From Microbacterium testaceum StLB037 (GTDB lineage Bacteria; Actinomycetota; Actinomycetes; Actinomycetales; Microbacteriaceae): a stretch of 64,000 nt of DNA. Below, in pieces: positions 55,580 to 64,000 of the stretch (positions are counted from its first letter, which is position 1; every line of letters starts with the position of its first letter). The notes under the pieces are model-generated. The model was not told the DNA's origin, made no database searches, and saw only the letters and a program-made list of their open reading frames with translations. The stretch covers positions 3,224,001 through 3,288,000 of the forward strand of contig NC_015125.1 in assembly GCF_000202635.1 (NCBI RefSeq), given 5' to 3'. The translations under genes were made by a program, and so were the position numbers.

Positions 55580-56569
55580 ATGGTGAGCCTGACATCCGAT
55601 ATGAGTCCGTTACACCCCGATCGGAACCTGGCTCTCGAGCTGGTTCGGGCGACCGAAGCCGCGTCGATCCGCGCCGTTCCCTTCATCGGCCGGGGCGACA
55701 AAGAGGCCGCGGACGGTGCGGCCGTCGATGCCATGCGCGCGTTCTTCAGCACGGTCAACTTCGACGGCACGATCGTGATCGGCGAGGGGGAGAAGGACAA
55801 CGCCCCCATGCTCTACAACGGGGAGCGGGTCGGAAGCGGCCGCGGTCCGCAGTGCGATGTCGCCGTCGACCCCATCGACGGCACCTCTCTGACCGCCGCG
55901 GGACGCCAGAACGCTCTGTCCGTCATCGCGGTGTCGGACCACGGGACGATGCTCGACGCATCGAGCGTCTTCTACATGGACAAGCTCGTCACCGGCCCCG
56001 CCGGTGTCGGCGTCGTCGACATCCGTCTCCCCATCGGGGAGAACATCCGCTTGCTCGCCAAGGCGCTCGGTAAGCCCGTCGACGAGATCGTCGTCTCGGT
56101 GCTGAATCGCCCGCGTCACGAGCAGCTCATCGCGGACATCCGCGCGGCCGGCGCCGGTACCCGCCTCATGAGCGACGGCGATGTGGCCGGCGGCATCAAC
56201 GCGGCCCGGCACAACGCCCGGACCGACATGTGCGTCGGCATCGGTGGCAGCCCCGAGGGCATCGTCACCGCGTGCGCGATCAAGGCTCTCGGTGGGCACA
56301 TCCAGGGCGTCCTGGCCCCGCGCAACGACGACGAGAAGCAGAAGGGCCGCGAGGCCGGTCTTCTCGTCGACGGCGAGGTCTACGAGGCCGACGACCTCGT
56401 CAAGGGCAAGAACACGATCTTCGTCGCCACCGGCGTGACCGACGGCCAGCTGGTGCAGGGTGTTCGCCGCGAGGGCGACTTCCTCTACACCGAGAGCGTG
56501 GTGCTGCGCGGGGCCTCGGGCACGCTTCGCCGGATCTCGTCGGAGCACCTGACCTCGAAGTGGCTGTGA
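55580..56569 (+). CDS. glpX: Fructose-1,6-bisphosphatase, class II
   Basis: A 329-residue GlpX, hydrolysing fructose-1,6-bisphosphate in gluconeogenesis. RATEAASIRAVPFIGRGDK (about 23-41), IGEGEKDNAPMLYNGE (about 71-86) and DVAVDPIDGTSLTAAG (about 95-110) provide the metal and phosphate sites. ATG 55580 is 7 nt after TACAGT (55567-55572), giving a leaderless mRNA; ATG 55601 (MSPLHPDRNL) is an alternative. Codon 11 is TTA (55610-55612), rare in such a genome. The gene is divergent from the aldolase gene. Confidence 0.95.
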   Translation: MVSLTSDMSPLHPDRNLALELVRATEAASIRAVPFIGRGDKEAADGAAVDAMRAFFSTVNFDGTIVIGEGEKDNAPMLYNGERVGSGRGPQCDVAVDPIDGTSLTAAGRQNALSVIAVSDHGTMLDASSVFYMDKLVTGPAGVGVVDIRLPIGENIRLLAKALGKPVDEIVVSVLNRPRHEQLIADIRAAGAGTRLMSDGDVAGGINAARHNARTDMCVGIGGSPEGIVTACAIKALGGHIQGVLAPRNDDEKQKGREAGLLVDGEVYEADDLVKGKNTIFVATGVTDGQLVQGVRREGDFLYTESVVLRGASGTLRRISSEHLTSKWL

Positions 56570-56585
56570 CGCGGTAGCGGGGCGC

Positions 56586-56645
56586 CGCCCGGCTGGGGAC
56601 GCGAGGCTCGCCGCACGGTGCGCGACGTACACCTACAGCCGGGCG
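56586..56645 (+). terminator. Inverted repeat downstream of glpX
   Basis: CGCCCGGCTG (56586-56595) and CAGCCGGGCG (56636-56645) are perfect 10-bp arms around a 40-nt insert that can itself pair in part. It may end the glpX transcript. Confidence 0.45.
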
Positions 56646-56750
56646 TGTCGTGACGCAAGCGTGACCGGTCTCGAGAGGGTCGTCTGGCAGAATCGTGTGC
56701 AGTGTCAACGGCGACGCTGTGTTCTTCCGAGACCCGAAGGGGGATCGTCC

Positions 56751-56960
56751 ATGGCAGCTCCGACGAACCAAGCCGCACCTCAGACCGGGGCGCACGCGGT
56801 CATCGCCGACGCCGTCGACCCTGCGCGCCGGCCCGATGTGTTGCTGCGCGTGCGGCGCGCGGAGGGCCACGAGGTCAGCGCCTGGTGGATGGTCGGCGCG
56901 TTCGTCGGCGTCTCCGCCGCCGTGATCAGCCTCTTGAGCTGGGTGCCCGGCGGGTCTTGA
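56751..56960 (+). CDS. 69-residue single-span membrane protein
   Basis: It begins MAAPTNQAAPQTGAHAVIAD, continues with a charged stretch (DPARRPDVLLRVRRAEGHEV) and ends with one helix (WWMVGAFVGVSAAVISLLSWV, about 45-65). GAAGGGGG is 7 nt before the ATG and codon bias is normal. No family is recognised. A CAGAAT box near 56687 could be its -10. It converges with rmuC across 36 bp holding only a GCCCG-CT-CGGGC hairpin. Confidence 0.65.
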   Translation: MAAPTNQAAPQTGAHAVIADAVDPARRPDVLLRVRRAEGHEVSAWWMVGAFVGVSAAVISLLSWVPGGS

Positions 56961-56996
56961 GCCCGCTCGGGCCGGTCGTCGTCACCGCCTTCGTAC

Positions 56997-58403
56997 TCAT
57001 CGCCCCTGGTCGTTGAGGCCCGCCCGCGACCGCACTTCGCCGACGTCTGCGGAAGCGATGGTGCGGGGCTCCTCGCTATCGGCAGCACCGCTACCGGCGC
57101 CGCTGTCTCCCGCACCGGCTTCGGACGTTCGCCTGGCGTCGGCCGCCGCCGGGACCGGGTGGGTCTCGGCCGAGTTCTCAGCCGTCGCGTCGATGAACTC
57201 GGGGGCCGCCCAGCGCCGCGGCGCCGTCTCGAGCGCGGCGGGGGGCGTCACGGCGTCGAGCTTCGTCTCGTCGATCCCCGGGAACTTCCGCGCGGTCACC
57301 AGCACGCGTGACTCGAGCGACCCGGCGAACTTGTTGTAGCTGTCGACGGTGCGCTCGATGGCACGTCGCAGGTCTCCGGCGTGACCGGCGAGGACGCCGA
57401 CGCGCTCGTACAGCTCGGTCCCGAGGGCGAACAGAGTACGCGCCTCGTCGGACACGTCCTGCTGCGTCCACGTGAACGCCACGGTCTTGAGCACGGCCCA
57501 GAGGTTGACGGGCGAGGCGAGAGCCACTCGCCGCGAGAACGCGTAGTCGAGGAGCGTCGGGTCTTCGTCGAGGGCCGAAGCGAGCAGCGACTCGCTGGGG
57601 ATGAAGCAGACGACGAACTCCGGACTGCTCTCGAGCCCCGCCCAATACGTCTTGCGAGCGAGCGCGTCGACGTGAGCTCGGACGGCTTTCGCATGGCGCG
57701 CGAGCAGCGCGGCACGGCGTGCGCCCTCGTCGCCCTGCGCGGTGACGGGGATGGCGCTGGCCTGAAGGTACGCGTCGAGGGGGACCTTGGCATCCACCGC
57801 CAGAGCTTTGCCGCCCGGGAGACGGACGACCATGTCGGGGCGGCCCGAGCCGGCGTCGGACGAGATCGAGGCCTGCAGGTCGAAGTCGACATACCGAGTG
57901 AGCCCCGCCGCCTCGACCACTCGGCGCAGCTGCGTCTCGCCCCACACCCCGCGCGTGCTGCCGGAGCGCATGGCGGACGCCAGGGCTTCGGTGGTCGCGC
58001 GCAGCGCCTCGTCGGCCTCCCGCGACTGGCGCAACTGCTCACCCAGTGCCGAGTACTGCTCCACGCGGTCGCGCTCCAGGCCGTCGACCTTGCGCTGCAT
58101 CGCCTCGAGGGTCTCGCGCACCGGGTCGAGCGCCCGCAGGACCGTCTGGTCGCGCCGCTCCCGCTCTTCGCGCGCGGCCTGATCGTTGCGCGACTGGCCG
58201 ACGGCCTCGCGGTACAGCGCCACCTGATGATCGAGCTGCGATTGGAGTCCCGCGCGCGCGGCGTCGGATGCGGCCGCGCGCGCCGAGAGCTCCGCACGCT
58301 CGACGGCGGCGCGCGCCGTGGCTCGCGACGCGCCCAGGAACCACCCGCCGGCGACGCCGAGTGCCAGGGCGAGGATCACGAGAACGAGGGCGATGGCATC
58401 CAT
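56997..58403 (-). CDS. rmuC: DNA recombination protein RmuC
   Basis: A 468-residue RmuC-family protein: an N-terminal helix (IALVLVILALALGVAGGWFL, about 4-23), a long coiled coil (about 30-150), then the nuclease-like RmuC domain with RGVWGETQLRRVVEAAGL (about 160-177), DMVVRLPGGKALAVDAKVPLDAYL (by ends DMVVRLPGG and VDAKVPLDAYL) and FVVCFIPSESLL. A disordered Ala/Ser/Glu tail follows. The family limits inversions at short repeats. ATG 58403 begins MDAIALV; no clear ribosome binding site is present, and CATGCT lies 6 nt upstream. Confidence 0.9.
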   Translation of the reverse strand: MDAIALVLVILALALGVAGGWFLGASRATARAAVERAELSARAAASDAARAGLQSQLDHQVALYREAVGQSRNDQAAREERERRDQTVLRALDPVRETLEAMQRKVDGLERDRVEQYSALGEQLRQSREADEALRATTEALASAMRSGSTRGVWGETQLRRVVEAAGLTRYVDFDLQASISSDAGSGRPDMVVRLPGGKALAVDAKVPLDAYLQASAIPVTAQGDEGARRAALLARHAKAVRAHVDALARKTYWAGLESSPEFVVCFIPSESLLASALDEDPTLLDYAFSRRVALASPVNLWAVLKTVAFTWTQQDVSDEARTLFALGTELYERVGVLAGHAGDLRRAIERTVDSYNKFAGSLESRVLVTARKFPGIDETKLDAVTPPAALETAPRRWAAPEFIDATAENSAETHPVPAAADARRTSEAGAGDSGAGSGAADSEEPRTIASADVGEVRSRAGLNDQGR

Positions 58404-58456
58404 GGGGTCAGCATGCACCAGACCTCCGACATTGCCGGAAAGACGGGCCGTGCGGG

Positions 58457-59053
58457 TCAGGCGACGGCGCGCTCGGCGACGGGTTCGACGGCGATCTGCG
58501 ACACCCGGACGCCCAGGTGAGCGGCGAGGGCGTGTACGTCGGAGGCGCCGGCGCGACGGGCGCAGTCGATCGTGATCTCGGCGCACGCGACGGCGTCGGC
58601 CAGGGCGTCATGGTGGGCGAAGGGCGAGCATCCCGCCTCTTCGGCGACCAGGGGGAGCCGGTACGACGCGAGGGAGTAGGTCTTCCGCGACATCTGGACG
58701 CTGCACAGGTAGCGGTAGGGCGGGCACTCATCGCCCGTCGCGGCGCACGCGCGACGCAGGACCGACATGTCGAAGCCCGCGTTGTGCGCGACCAGGACGT
58801 CCGCCCCGGCGAATGCGGTCAGGCGGGCCAGTTGAGTGCTCCAGTCGGGGGCGTTCACGACGTCGGCGGGCTGGATGCCGTGGATTCCGACGTTGATCGG
58901 AGCGAAATGGTCGTGTCCCGGCGGAGGCTTGATGAGCCAGGCGGCGGTCGCGACGACTCGGCCGTCGCGGACCCGGGCCAGACCGACCGCACAGGCCGAC
59001 GCGCCGCTGGAGTTCGCCGTCTCGAAGTCGATCGCCGTGAAGTCCAGTCCCAC
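58457..59053 (-). CDS. 3'-5' exonuclease (DEDDh, DnaQ-like)
   Basis: A 198-residue exonuclease. FTAIDFETANSS (about 5-16) supplies Asp and Glu, VLVAHNAGFDMSVLRRA (about 84-100) the third Asp, and HHDALADAVACAEI (about 148-161) the His and fourth Asp. It resembles the epsilon-type proofreading exonucleases that stand alone in actinobacteria, as opposed to being fused to polymerase III. GTG 59053 is the only good start; GAGAGT lies 6 nt upstream. The long open frame upstream has no coding bias. Confidence 0.85.
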   Translation of the reverse strand: MGLDFTAIDFETANSSGASACAVGLARVRDGRVVATAAWLIKPPPGHDHFAPINVGIHGIQPADVVNAPDWSTQLARLTAFAGADVLVAHNAGFDMSVLRRACAATGDECPPYRYLCSVQMSRKTYSLASYRLPLVAEEAGCSPFAHHDALADAVACAEITIDCARRAGASDVHALAAHLGVRVSQIAVEPVAERAVA

Positions 59054-59322
59054 GGCTCCACTCTCACCCGACGTGACGAGGACCCGCCGAGGCGCGCCGA
59101 GGTGCTCGGCATCCGGCGTCGTCCGCCGGGGACGTGCGGTGCCCGGATGCCATGTCGCAGGCGCCGTCGTGCGGAATCGCCGCTCGCCGCGCCGGCGCGA
59201 CCGGGGCGACGCGCGGGGCGGGCACGCGAAGTCCGCAGGACGGCGCGATACGCGGCACCAGGGCTCCGCTCCGCAGGACGATACGGGGGAGTCGTGTCGG
59301 AGGCCCGGCGTAGGGTCGGAGC
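59054..59322. other. Gene-free divergent region between exonuclease and methyltransferase genes
   Basis: The only clear signal is the TAGGGT -10 of the methyltransferase gene (59311-59316). CCGCAGGACG occurs twice (near 59229 and 59273), each followed by GATACG. No gene is supported. Confidence 0.4.
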
Positions 59323-60072
59323 ATGACCGATCGCGAGAAGTCGACCTCGTTCGGGCAGGCGGCCTCCGCCTACGAGTCCGGGCGTCCGGGGTACCCCTCC
59401 GAAGCCGTGGCATGGCTGCTCGAGCCGGTGCGCGAGCCCGGTCGCGCGCTGCGCGTCGCCGATGTGGGAGCGGGAACCGGCAAGCTCACGCGCGCCGTCG
59501 TCGAGCTCGGCGCTGACGTGGTGGCGGTGGATCCGGATGCCGACATGCTCGCGACCCTGCGAGAGAACGCGCGCGGCGTGCCCACGTTCGTCGGCACCGC
59601 CGAGAATCTGCCGCTGCCCGACTCCGGGCTCGACGCCGTCGTCATGGGTCAGGCCTGGCACTGGGTCGACGTCGAACCGGCCTCCCTCGAGACCGCGCGC
59701 GCGCTGCGCAGCGGGGGAGTCCTCGGGCTCGTGTGGAACATCCGTGACGATCGTGTCGACTGGGTGCGGCGCCTCACCGGGGCCATGGGCGGCTCGAACG
59801 CCGAGGTCCTCCTCGCCACGACCGGTCCCCGCATCGCGGAGCCCTACGGCGAGCTGGAGCACCGGGAGTGGTCCTGGGAGCGTCGCATCACTCTTCCCCA
59901 GCTCCGCGACCTCGTCGTCTCGCGCAGCGACATCATCACGGCCAGCCCGGAGCGGCGCGCGGCCATCGATGCCGCGGTCGACGGGGTCGTGGCATCCGTT
60001 CCCGAACTCGCCGATGGGGGCTCGGTGGCCTTGCCCTACGTGACCCACGCGTTCCGCGCGCGGCGACCCTGA
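59323..60072 (+). CDS. Class I SAM-dependent methyltransferase (methyltransferase_11 type)
   Basis: A 249-residue enzyme. FGQAASAYESGRPGYP (about 10-25) is typical of this subgroup, the SAM site is VADVGAGTGKLTRAVVELGA (about 45-64), the acidic loop is VAVDPDADML and the post-motif LDAVVMGQAWHWVD (about 104-117) marks UbiE/methyltransferase_11 relatives. The ATG lies 6 nt after TAGGGT, so it is probably leaderless. It converges with the surface protein gene with 22 bp between. The substrate is unknown. Confidence 0.85.
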   Translation: MTDREKSTSFGQAASAYESGRPGYPSEAVAWLLEPVREPGRALRVADVGAGTGKLTRAVVELGADVVAVDPDADMLATLRENARGVPTFVGTAENLPLPDSGLDAVVMGQAWHWVDVEPASLETARALRSGGVLGLVWNIRDDRVDWVRRLTGAMGGSNAEVLLATTGPRIAEPYGELEHREWSWERRITLPQLRDLVVSRSDIITASPERRAAIDAAVDGVVASVPELADGGSVALPYVTHAFRARRP

Positions 60073-60094
60073 CTCCGTCCTCGCAGCCCCCGTC

Positions 60095-63000
60095 TCATCG
60101 GGAAGCTCGCCGGCGGCGCCCCCGGACGACGATGACGAGGCATCCCAGCCCGGTCAGCATGAGCGCCGCGGCCGTGCCGAGCATTCCGGTGAGAGGGATG
60201 TCGGCGCCCGTCGCAGCCAACCCGCTTCGCGTGCTCGGGCGGAGCGTGATCGACACCTCGGACGCGGCGGTGTCGTAGCCCGCGGGCTGGAAGGCGACTC
60301 TCACCGTTCGGTCTGCCGACGCGATCGCATCGGCGGAGAGCTGAATCACTCCGTGGCCGTCGATGACGACGCCCTCGGCGAGGAGGCGTTCGCCGGCCCA
60401 AACGCCGATGTCGCCGCTCGGTTGCTCACCCGCGAGGGACGATGCCTTGCCCGCATCGTCGATGCGGGCGGCGATCTCGAGCCCCACGCCGCCGTCCGCC
60501 GTGTCGGTCATCGCCGTCGACAACGTCGAGGGCCTCTTCTGAACCACCGACGTCGCAGCGGCCGAACGGCCGTCGGCGAATCCCGGATCCCCCGAGAACT
60601 CGGCGGAGAACGTGTGCGTGTCGGCGCTGAGGAGGGACAGGGGAAGGGTCCAGCGAAGGACGCTCCCGTTCTCCTCGGGAACAGCGTCTGCGTCGGAGAA
60701 GACGTACAGCTCGTGATCCTGGTCCGACAACAACCGCATCGTGCCCGAGAGTGCTGCATCGCCACCCGTCGCACGTGCGATGACCGTGAACTGCCCCGCT
60801 GCGTCGGCGACGATGCTCTCGGGGAGGCCCTCGACGCGCACCTCTACCGGCGTTTCTTCGTAGGAAACTGTCTGCGGGTCTGACGAACTGGGGAGAGTCA
60901 GGCCGTCGAGGCCGAGGTATTCGGCCCGTACGCTGTTGCTCTCGCCGTCGAGATGGATTCCGTCCAGAGTGGCGACGCTGTCGATGACGGGCGCGTGGCC
61001 GAGCAGGACGTCGTCGTCGTAGAACGCGACAACGCCTCCGTCGACCTCTTCGATGCCTGCGCCGCGCACACGAGCCTGCAGGCGCAGAGGGTCGCCCACC
61101 GGCTGTGTCTCGGCGGTGGGATCGGATGCCGAAAGGGTCGCCGTCGAGGCGCGCGCGGCGGAATCCGACCCGTTCGACGCGGTGAGGGTGACGCCGGTCG
61201 CGTCAGCGGGGACGGTGAACGTGTGCACGGGAGCGACGACGCCATCGGCGACGGCTTCTCCCGGCTTCACGTCGGCGGGGGTGAACACGGTCTGGACAGT
61301 GTGCTTACCGGGTGTCAGCGGGGGAAGCGCAAACCCCCACCCGGAGTGGTCGTAGGTCGCGTACCCGGCGTACGTGTTGTCGTAGTAGTAGTGAGCCACG
61401 TAGCGGTTCTCTTCACCGGCGGCTGTCCAGTACGTCCGCTGGATGATGACCTTGCCGGGCTGGTATCCGGACGGCGGCGTGTCGTAGACCTCTTCTTCGA
61501 CACCGCTCCAGTGCCATTCCGGTCCGGTGGGCCACTCGCCCTCATCGTCGGGAGTGCCCGGCGGAGGCGGGGGCGCGTCGACGTGAAGATCGACAGGCTC
61601 GCCGCAGTCGGAGGGGAGTTCGCCCACTGGCGTCGTGGCGTCGACATATGTCCTCGACGAGGACGACGTCAGCGCGTCCGTGCCGCGGAAGGCCATCCCG
61701 ATGTCGGTGCCGTCGGGAGCGTCGATGCGGATCGCCACGCACCGTGCCGAGGTGGGAAGCGACGGGGACGTGCGCAGCGGGATGTCAGCGACCGTGTCGT
61801 CGTACGTTCGCGGGGGATTGGCCCGCACGTTCATGGTGAGCCCGTCCAGATCGACGGCACTAGAGCCGATCATCGCGTCCCACCGCGCCAGGAGGAGGAA
61901 CCGGCCGTCAGCGAGACGACGCACCTGCGTCGTCACGGTCGTCGCCGCGGGGACGCTCTCGAGGAGATGCACGATCCGGCCGGGGAGGACGGTCGCTACA
62001 TCGGGGGTGTAGGCGATCGTCACGTTCTCGTACCCGATATAGCTGTCGTCGTCACTGCGGTCGATGACGTTGATGTCCGTGATGTGAGCGAGGGCATCGA
62101 TCTTCCACTCGCCGACCCCGTGCTCGGTGGTCACGATCGCCGTGCCGTCTTCTCGACCGAGCGTGATCGTCCCCGGGAGGGGTTGTCCGGTCTCGGCGCT
62201 CACCACGCGCACGACGAGGGGATTGTTCGGGCGGTCGGCGGTGATGACCGGGGTGTGCTTCTCCTGCCAGCGGAGGGTGATCGACTGTGCGTCTCTCGAC
62301 GCACGGGCCGTGCGACCCGCGCAGTCCCCGCAGACATCGGGGGAGAGGTAGTTCGCGCCTCCGCGTCCGCCTCCGGCGGAGGCGAAGTCATCGCGGAAGA
62401 AGCTGTGAATCATGCGATCGGGTCCGCCGCCGTCGCCGGCGACCACCCCGCCCCCGCCGCCGCCCCCGCCCGCGTGGCGGATGAGTTCCTGTCCCTCCGG
62501 CTCCGCGCCGCGGCTGTTGGCTCCGCTCGTCGAACACAGAGCGGCGGCGGTCACGTAGGAGCCGCGTAGCCACTCGCTGGCGTCGTGCCCGGGCTCGCCG
62601 CCGCGATACGCGCCGTGGGTGAAGACGCTTCCGGCGCTCCAGACCCGCGATTCGCCGCTTCCTCCGCCCCCGCCGGCCGCCACGGCGAGCACCTCGGCGT
62701 CGCTGTCGCAGCGGGCCCCGTTCGTCCCCGCGATGATGGCCGTCGCGTCTCCGCCGTTGCCGCCACTCTGACGAGTGGCCTTCCACGGCCAGGCCCACAT
62801 CTCTTCCTGACCCGTGTACGCCGCGGGCAGGCCACTGCCCGCGCCTCCCGCGAGGGAGGCGAATGCTCGTGCATTCTGGGCGCCGAACAGGAAGCTCCAT
62901 TGCTCGCCCGCGGGGCGCGTGACGCTGAAGTCGAAGGCCGCTGCCGCACCCCCACCCTGCCGCCCGCTTCCCGGCGCGCCGACGACGGTGACGTCGATCG

Positions 63001-63253
63001 CGCCGGCGATGCCTGCCGGTACGGTCCACGATTTCACCGGCGTGGACGGCGTGATGGTGAGGGAGCGTTCGAGCGACACGACGGCAGGCGCTGCCGCCTG
63101 CTCGGGTGCTGCCGCCTGCGCGGCGGACGCCTCACCGACGACGAATCCGGGTGCCATCACCAGGGCGGCTCCGAGGGCGAGTGCGAGCACTCGCGGGACG
63201 GCGGCGCGCCGAGAGGATACGGGCGCCAGCGCACCGCGAGAAGAAGTTTTCAT
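60095..63253 (-). CDS. Large secreted glycine-rich surface protein with LAATG sorting signal
   Basis: A 1052-residue cell-wall protein. Signal peptide (about 1-46, core [19 protein letters not shown]); an N-terminal glycine-rich beta domain (about 65-310) with [19 protein letters not shown], clusters such as [10 protein letters not shown] and [17 protein letters not shown], and paired cysteines (CDSD, CSTS, CGDC); a middle region (about 330-690) rich in Tyr and Pro; Ig-like repeats (about 700-970); and a C-terminal LAATG, hydrophobic helix and basic RGRRRRASR tail. LAxTG is the motif used by class E sortases of actinobacteria. A GATACT box (63317-63322) may be its -10. Ligand and role unknown. 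Confidence 0.82.
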   Translation of the reverse strand: MKTSSRGALAPVSSRRAAVPRVLALALGAALVMAPGFVVGEASAAQAAAPEQAAAPAVVSLERSLTITPSTPVKSWTVPAGIAGAIDVTVVGAPGSGRQGGGAAAAFDFSVTRPAGEQWSFLFGAQNARAFASLAGGAGSGLPAAYTGQEEMWAWPWKATRQSGGNGGDATAIIAGTNGARCDSDAEVLAVAAGGGGGSGESRVWSAGSVFTHGAYRGGEPGHDASEWLRGSYVTAAALCSTSGANSRGAEPEGQELIRHAGGGGGGGGVVAGDGGGPDRMIHSFFRDDFASAGGGRGGANYLSPDVCGDCAGRTARASRDAQSITLRWQEKHTPVITADRPNNPLVVRVVSAETGQPLPGTITLGREDGTAIVTTEHGVGEWKIDALAHITDINVIDRSDDDSYIGYENVTIAYTPDVATVLPGRIVHLLESVPAATTVTTQVRRLADGRFLLLARWDAMIGSSAVDLDGLTMNVRANPPRTYDDTVADIPLRTSPSLPTSARCVAIRIDAPDGTDIGMAFRGTDALTSSSSRTYVDATTPVGELPSDCGEPVDLHVDAPPPPPGTPDDEGEWPTGPEWHWSGVEEEVYDTPPSGYQPGKVIIQRTYWTAAGEENRYVAHYYYDNTYAGYATYDHSGWGFALPPLTPGKHTVQTVFTPADVKPGEAVADGVVAPVHTFTVPADATGVTLTASNGSDSAARASTATLSASDPTAETQPVGDPLRLQARVRGAGIEEVDGGVVAFYDDDVLLGHAPVIDSVATLDGIHLDGESNSVRAEYLGLDGLTLPSSSDPQTVSYEETPVEVRVEGLPESIVADAAGQFTVIARATGGDAALSGTMRLLSDQDHELYVFSDADAVPEENGSVLRWTLPLSLLSADTHTFSAEFSGDPGFADGRSAAATSVVQKRPSTLSTAMTDTADGGVGLEIAARIDDAGKASSLAGEQPSGDIGVWAGERLLAEGVVIDGHGVIQLSADAIASADRTVRVAFQPAGYDTAASEVSITLRPSTRSGLAATGADIPLTGMLGTAAALMLTGLGCLVIVVRGRRRRASR

Positions 63254-63481
63254 CCGTTCCAGGACCCCCGTGTGGCGGGGCTCCTTCCGAAGGCGGTGGA
63301 CGACCCCGGGGTCAGAGTATCGGAACCTGTGCATTCGCTGATGGTGCGGAGAGACTGTCCGCCGCAGCCGGTCGAGCTGTTGCTCGGTCCGTCGGTTTGC
63401 GGGGGCGTGAGCGCGTCCGCCCGAGGTCTCGCCGTCGAGCGCAGGCTCGAGAGGAGCCGCAGCCGGGTAACCTGGACTCCC
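63254..63481. other. Divergent intergenic region between the surface protein gene and ychF
   Basis: No gene is supported. TAACCT (63468-63473) lies 8 nt before the ychF start. A CCCCG/CGGGG hairpin near 63274-63288 falls in the surface-protein leader. Confidence 0.4.
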
Positions 63482-64000
63482 GTGGCTCTTACCATCGGAA
63501 TCGTCGGCCTTCCCAACGTCGGAAAGTCGACCCTCTTCAACGCTCTGACCAAGAACTCGGTGCTCGCCGCGAACTACCCGTTCGCGACCATCGAGCCCAA
63601 CGTCGGGGTCGTGAACCTTCCCGATGTGCGCCTGCAGCAGCTCGCCGACGTGTTCGGCAGCGAGCGGCTCGTGCCCGCCGCGGTGTCGTTCGTCGACATC
63701 GCCGGCATCGTGCGCGGCGCGAGCGAGGGCGAGGGGCTCGGCAACCAGTTCCTCGCGAACATCCGTGAAGCGGATGCCATTGCCCAGGTCGTCCGCGGAT
63801 TCGCCGATGACGACGTGGTCCACGTCGACGGCGCGGTGAACCCCGCGAGCGACATGGAAACCATCAACGCCGAGCTGCAACTCGCCGACCTCCAGACCCT
63901 CGAGAAGGCGATCACGCGCTACGAGAAAGAGGTCAAGGGCAAGAAGCTCGACCCCTCCGTGCTCGACGCCGCCAAGGCCGCGCAGGATGCGCTGCAGCGC
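63482..64000 (+). CDS. ychF: Redox-regulated ATPase YchF (3' truncated by window edge)
   Basis: The first 173 codons of YchF/Ola1, usually about 357 residues. The P-loop is [16 protein letters not shown] (about 8-23), followed by [15 protein letters not shown] (switch I), [22 protein letters not shown] (about 78-99, quoted here as [14 protein letters not shown]) and the start of the coiled-coil arm. YchF binds ribosomes and prefers ATP over GTP. GTG 63482 lies 8 nt after TAACCT. It is the end of a run (xse, ispH, ychF) whose order is conserved in actinobacteria. Confidence 0.95.
   Translation, partial: MALTIGIVGLPNVGKSTLFNALTKNSVLAANYPFATIEPNVGVVNLPDVRLQQLADVFGSERLVPAAVSFVDIAGIVRGASEGEGLGNQFLANIREADAIAQVVRGFADDDVVHVDGAVNPASDMETINAELQLADLQTLEKAITRYEKEVKGKKLDPSVLDAAKAAQDALQR

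Overview
The window is chromosomal DNA of a high-GC actinobacterium, most likely a Microbacteriaceae member close to Microbacterium. The evidence is strongly GC-biased third codon positions, frequent GTG starts, many start codons lying 6-8 nt after a TAnnnT -10 box (leaderless mRNAs), and actinobacterial gene neighbourhoods (rplY-pth-mfd-mazG; eno-ftsB-DUF501; greA-DUF4307; hlyIII/uppS; PIN-PhoH; fumC/glpX/DUF4245/xseBA/ispH/ychF) that, as I recall them, follow the order of the corresponding Mycobacterium tuberculosis region. Most of the window is therefore core genome with accessory insertions.

Region by region. 1-7.9 kb is a sugar-acid catabolic cluster: a truncated gluconate permease, a gluconate-5-dehydrogenase-like SDR, an IdnD-type dehydrogenase, a beta-hydroxyacid dehydrogenase, a D-2-hydroxyacid dehydrogenase, an IclR regulator, an MHS-type transporter and an FAH-family hydrolase. 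Palindromic operator candidates sit on two of its promoters. 8-16.7 kb holds rplY, pth, two small membrane proteins, mfd, an SdpI-like protein, tandem TRIC-family genes and a gamma-carbonic-anhydrase-like protein. 16.9-21.9 kb holds ppc, mazG and hisS. 21.9-27.8 kb is accessory: a small membrane protein, an IS5-type insertion sequence, an MmyB-type regulator with a divergent MFS pump, an SGNH hydrolase and a CtaG-like membrane protein. 27.9-34.4 kb has an O-methyltransferase, a remarkable 19-bp tandem array flanked by two 69-bp copies, then eno, an FtsB-like gene, DUF501, a mycosin-like S8 protease and type II NADH dehydrogenase. 34.6-39.2 kb has an unusual short tRNA with anticodon UAA, lemA, a YcaQ-type glycosylase, an AI-2E family transporter and ilvA. 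39.4-44.1 kb has greA, DUF4307, a small membrane protein, hlyIII/uppS and PIN-PhoH behind a structured leader. 44.4-52.5 kb has a two-component system, then fumC, beta-carbonic anhydrase, DUF4245, xseB and xseA on the minus strand, diverging from ispH. 52.5-64 kb has an ECF sigma/anti-sigma pair preceded by a SigL-type promoter, a MOSC protein, fructose-bisphosphate aldolase, glpX, rmuC, an exonuclease, a methyltransferase, a large sortase-anchored glycine-rich surface protein and the 5' part of ychF.

No CRISPR array, prophage or obvious defence island was found. The most distinctive signals are a dispersed 25-nt hairpin family with covarying arms and its local amplification at 28.5-28.8 kb; the class-I-shaped tRNA with a leucine UAA anticodon; the three-hairpin leader of phoH; the SigL-like autoregulatory promoter; and the leaderless-initiation pattern that runs through the whole window.
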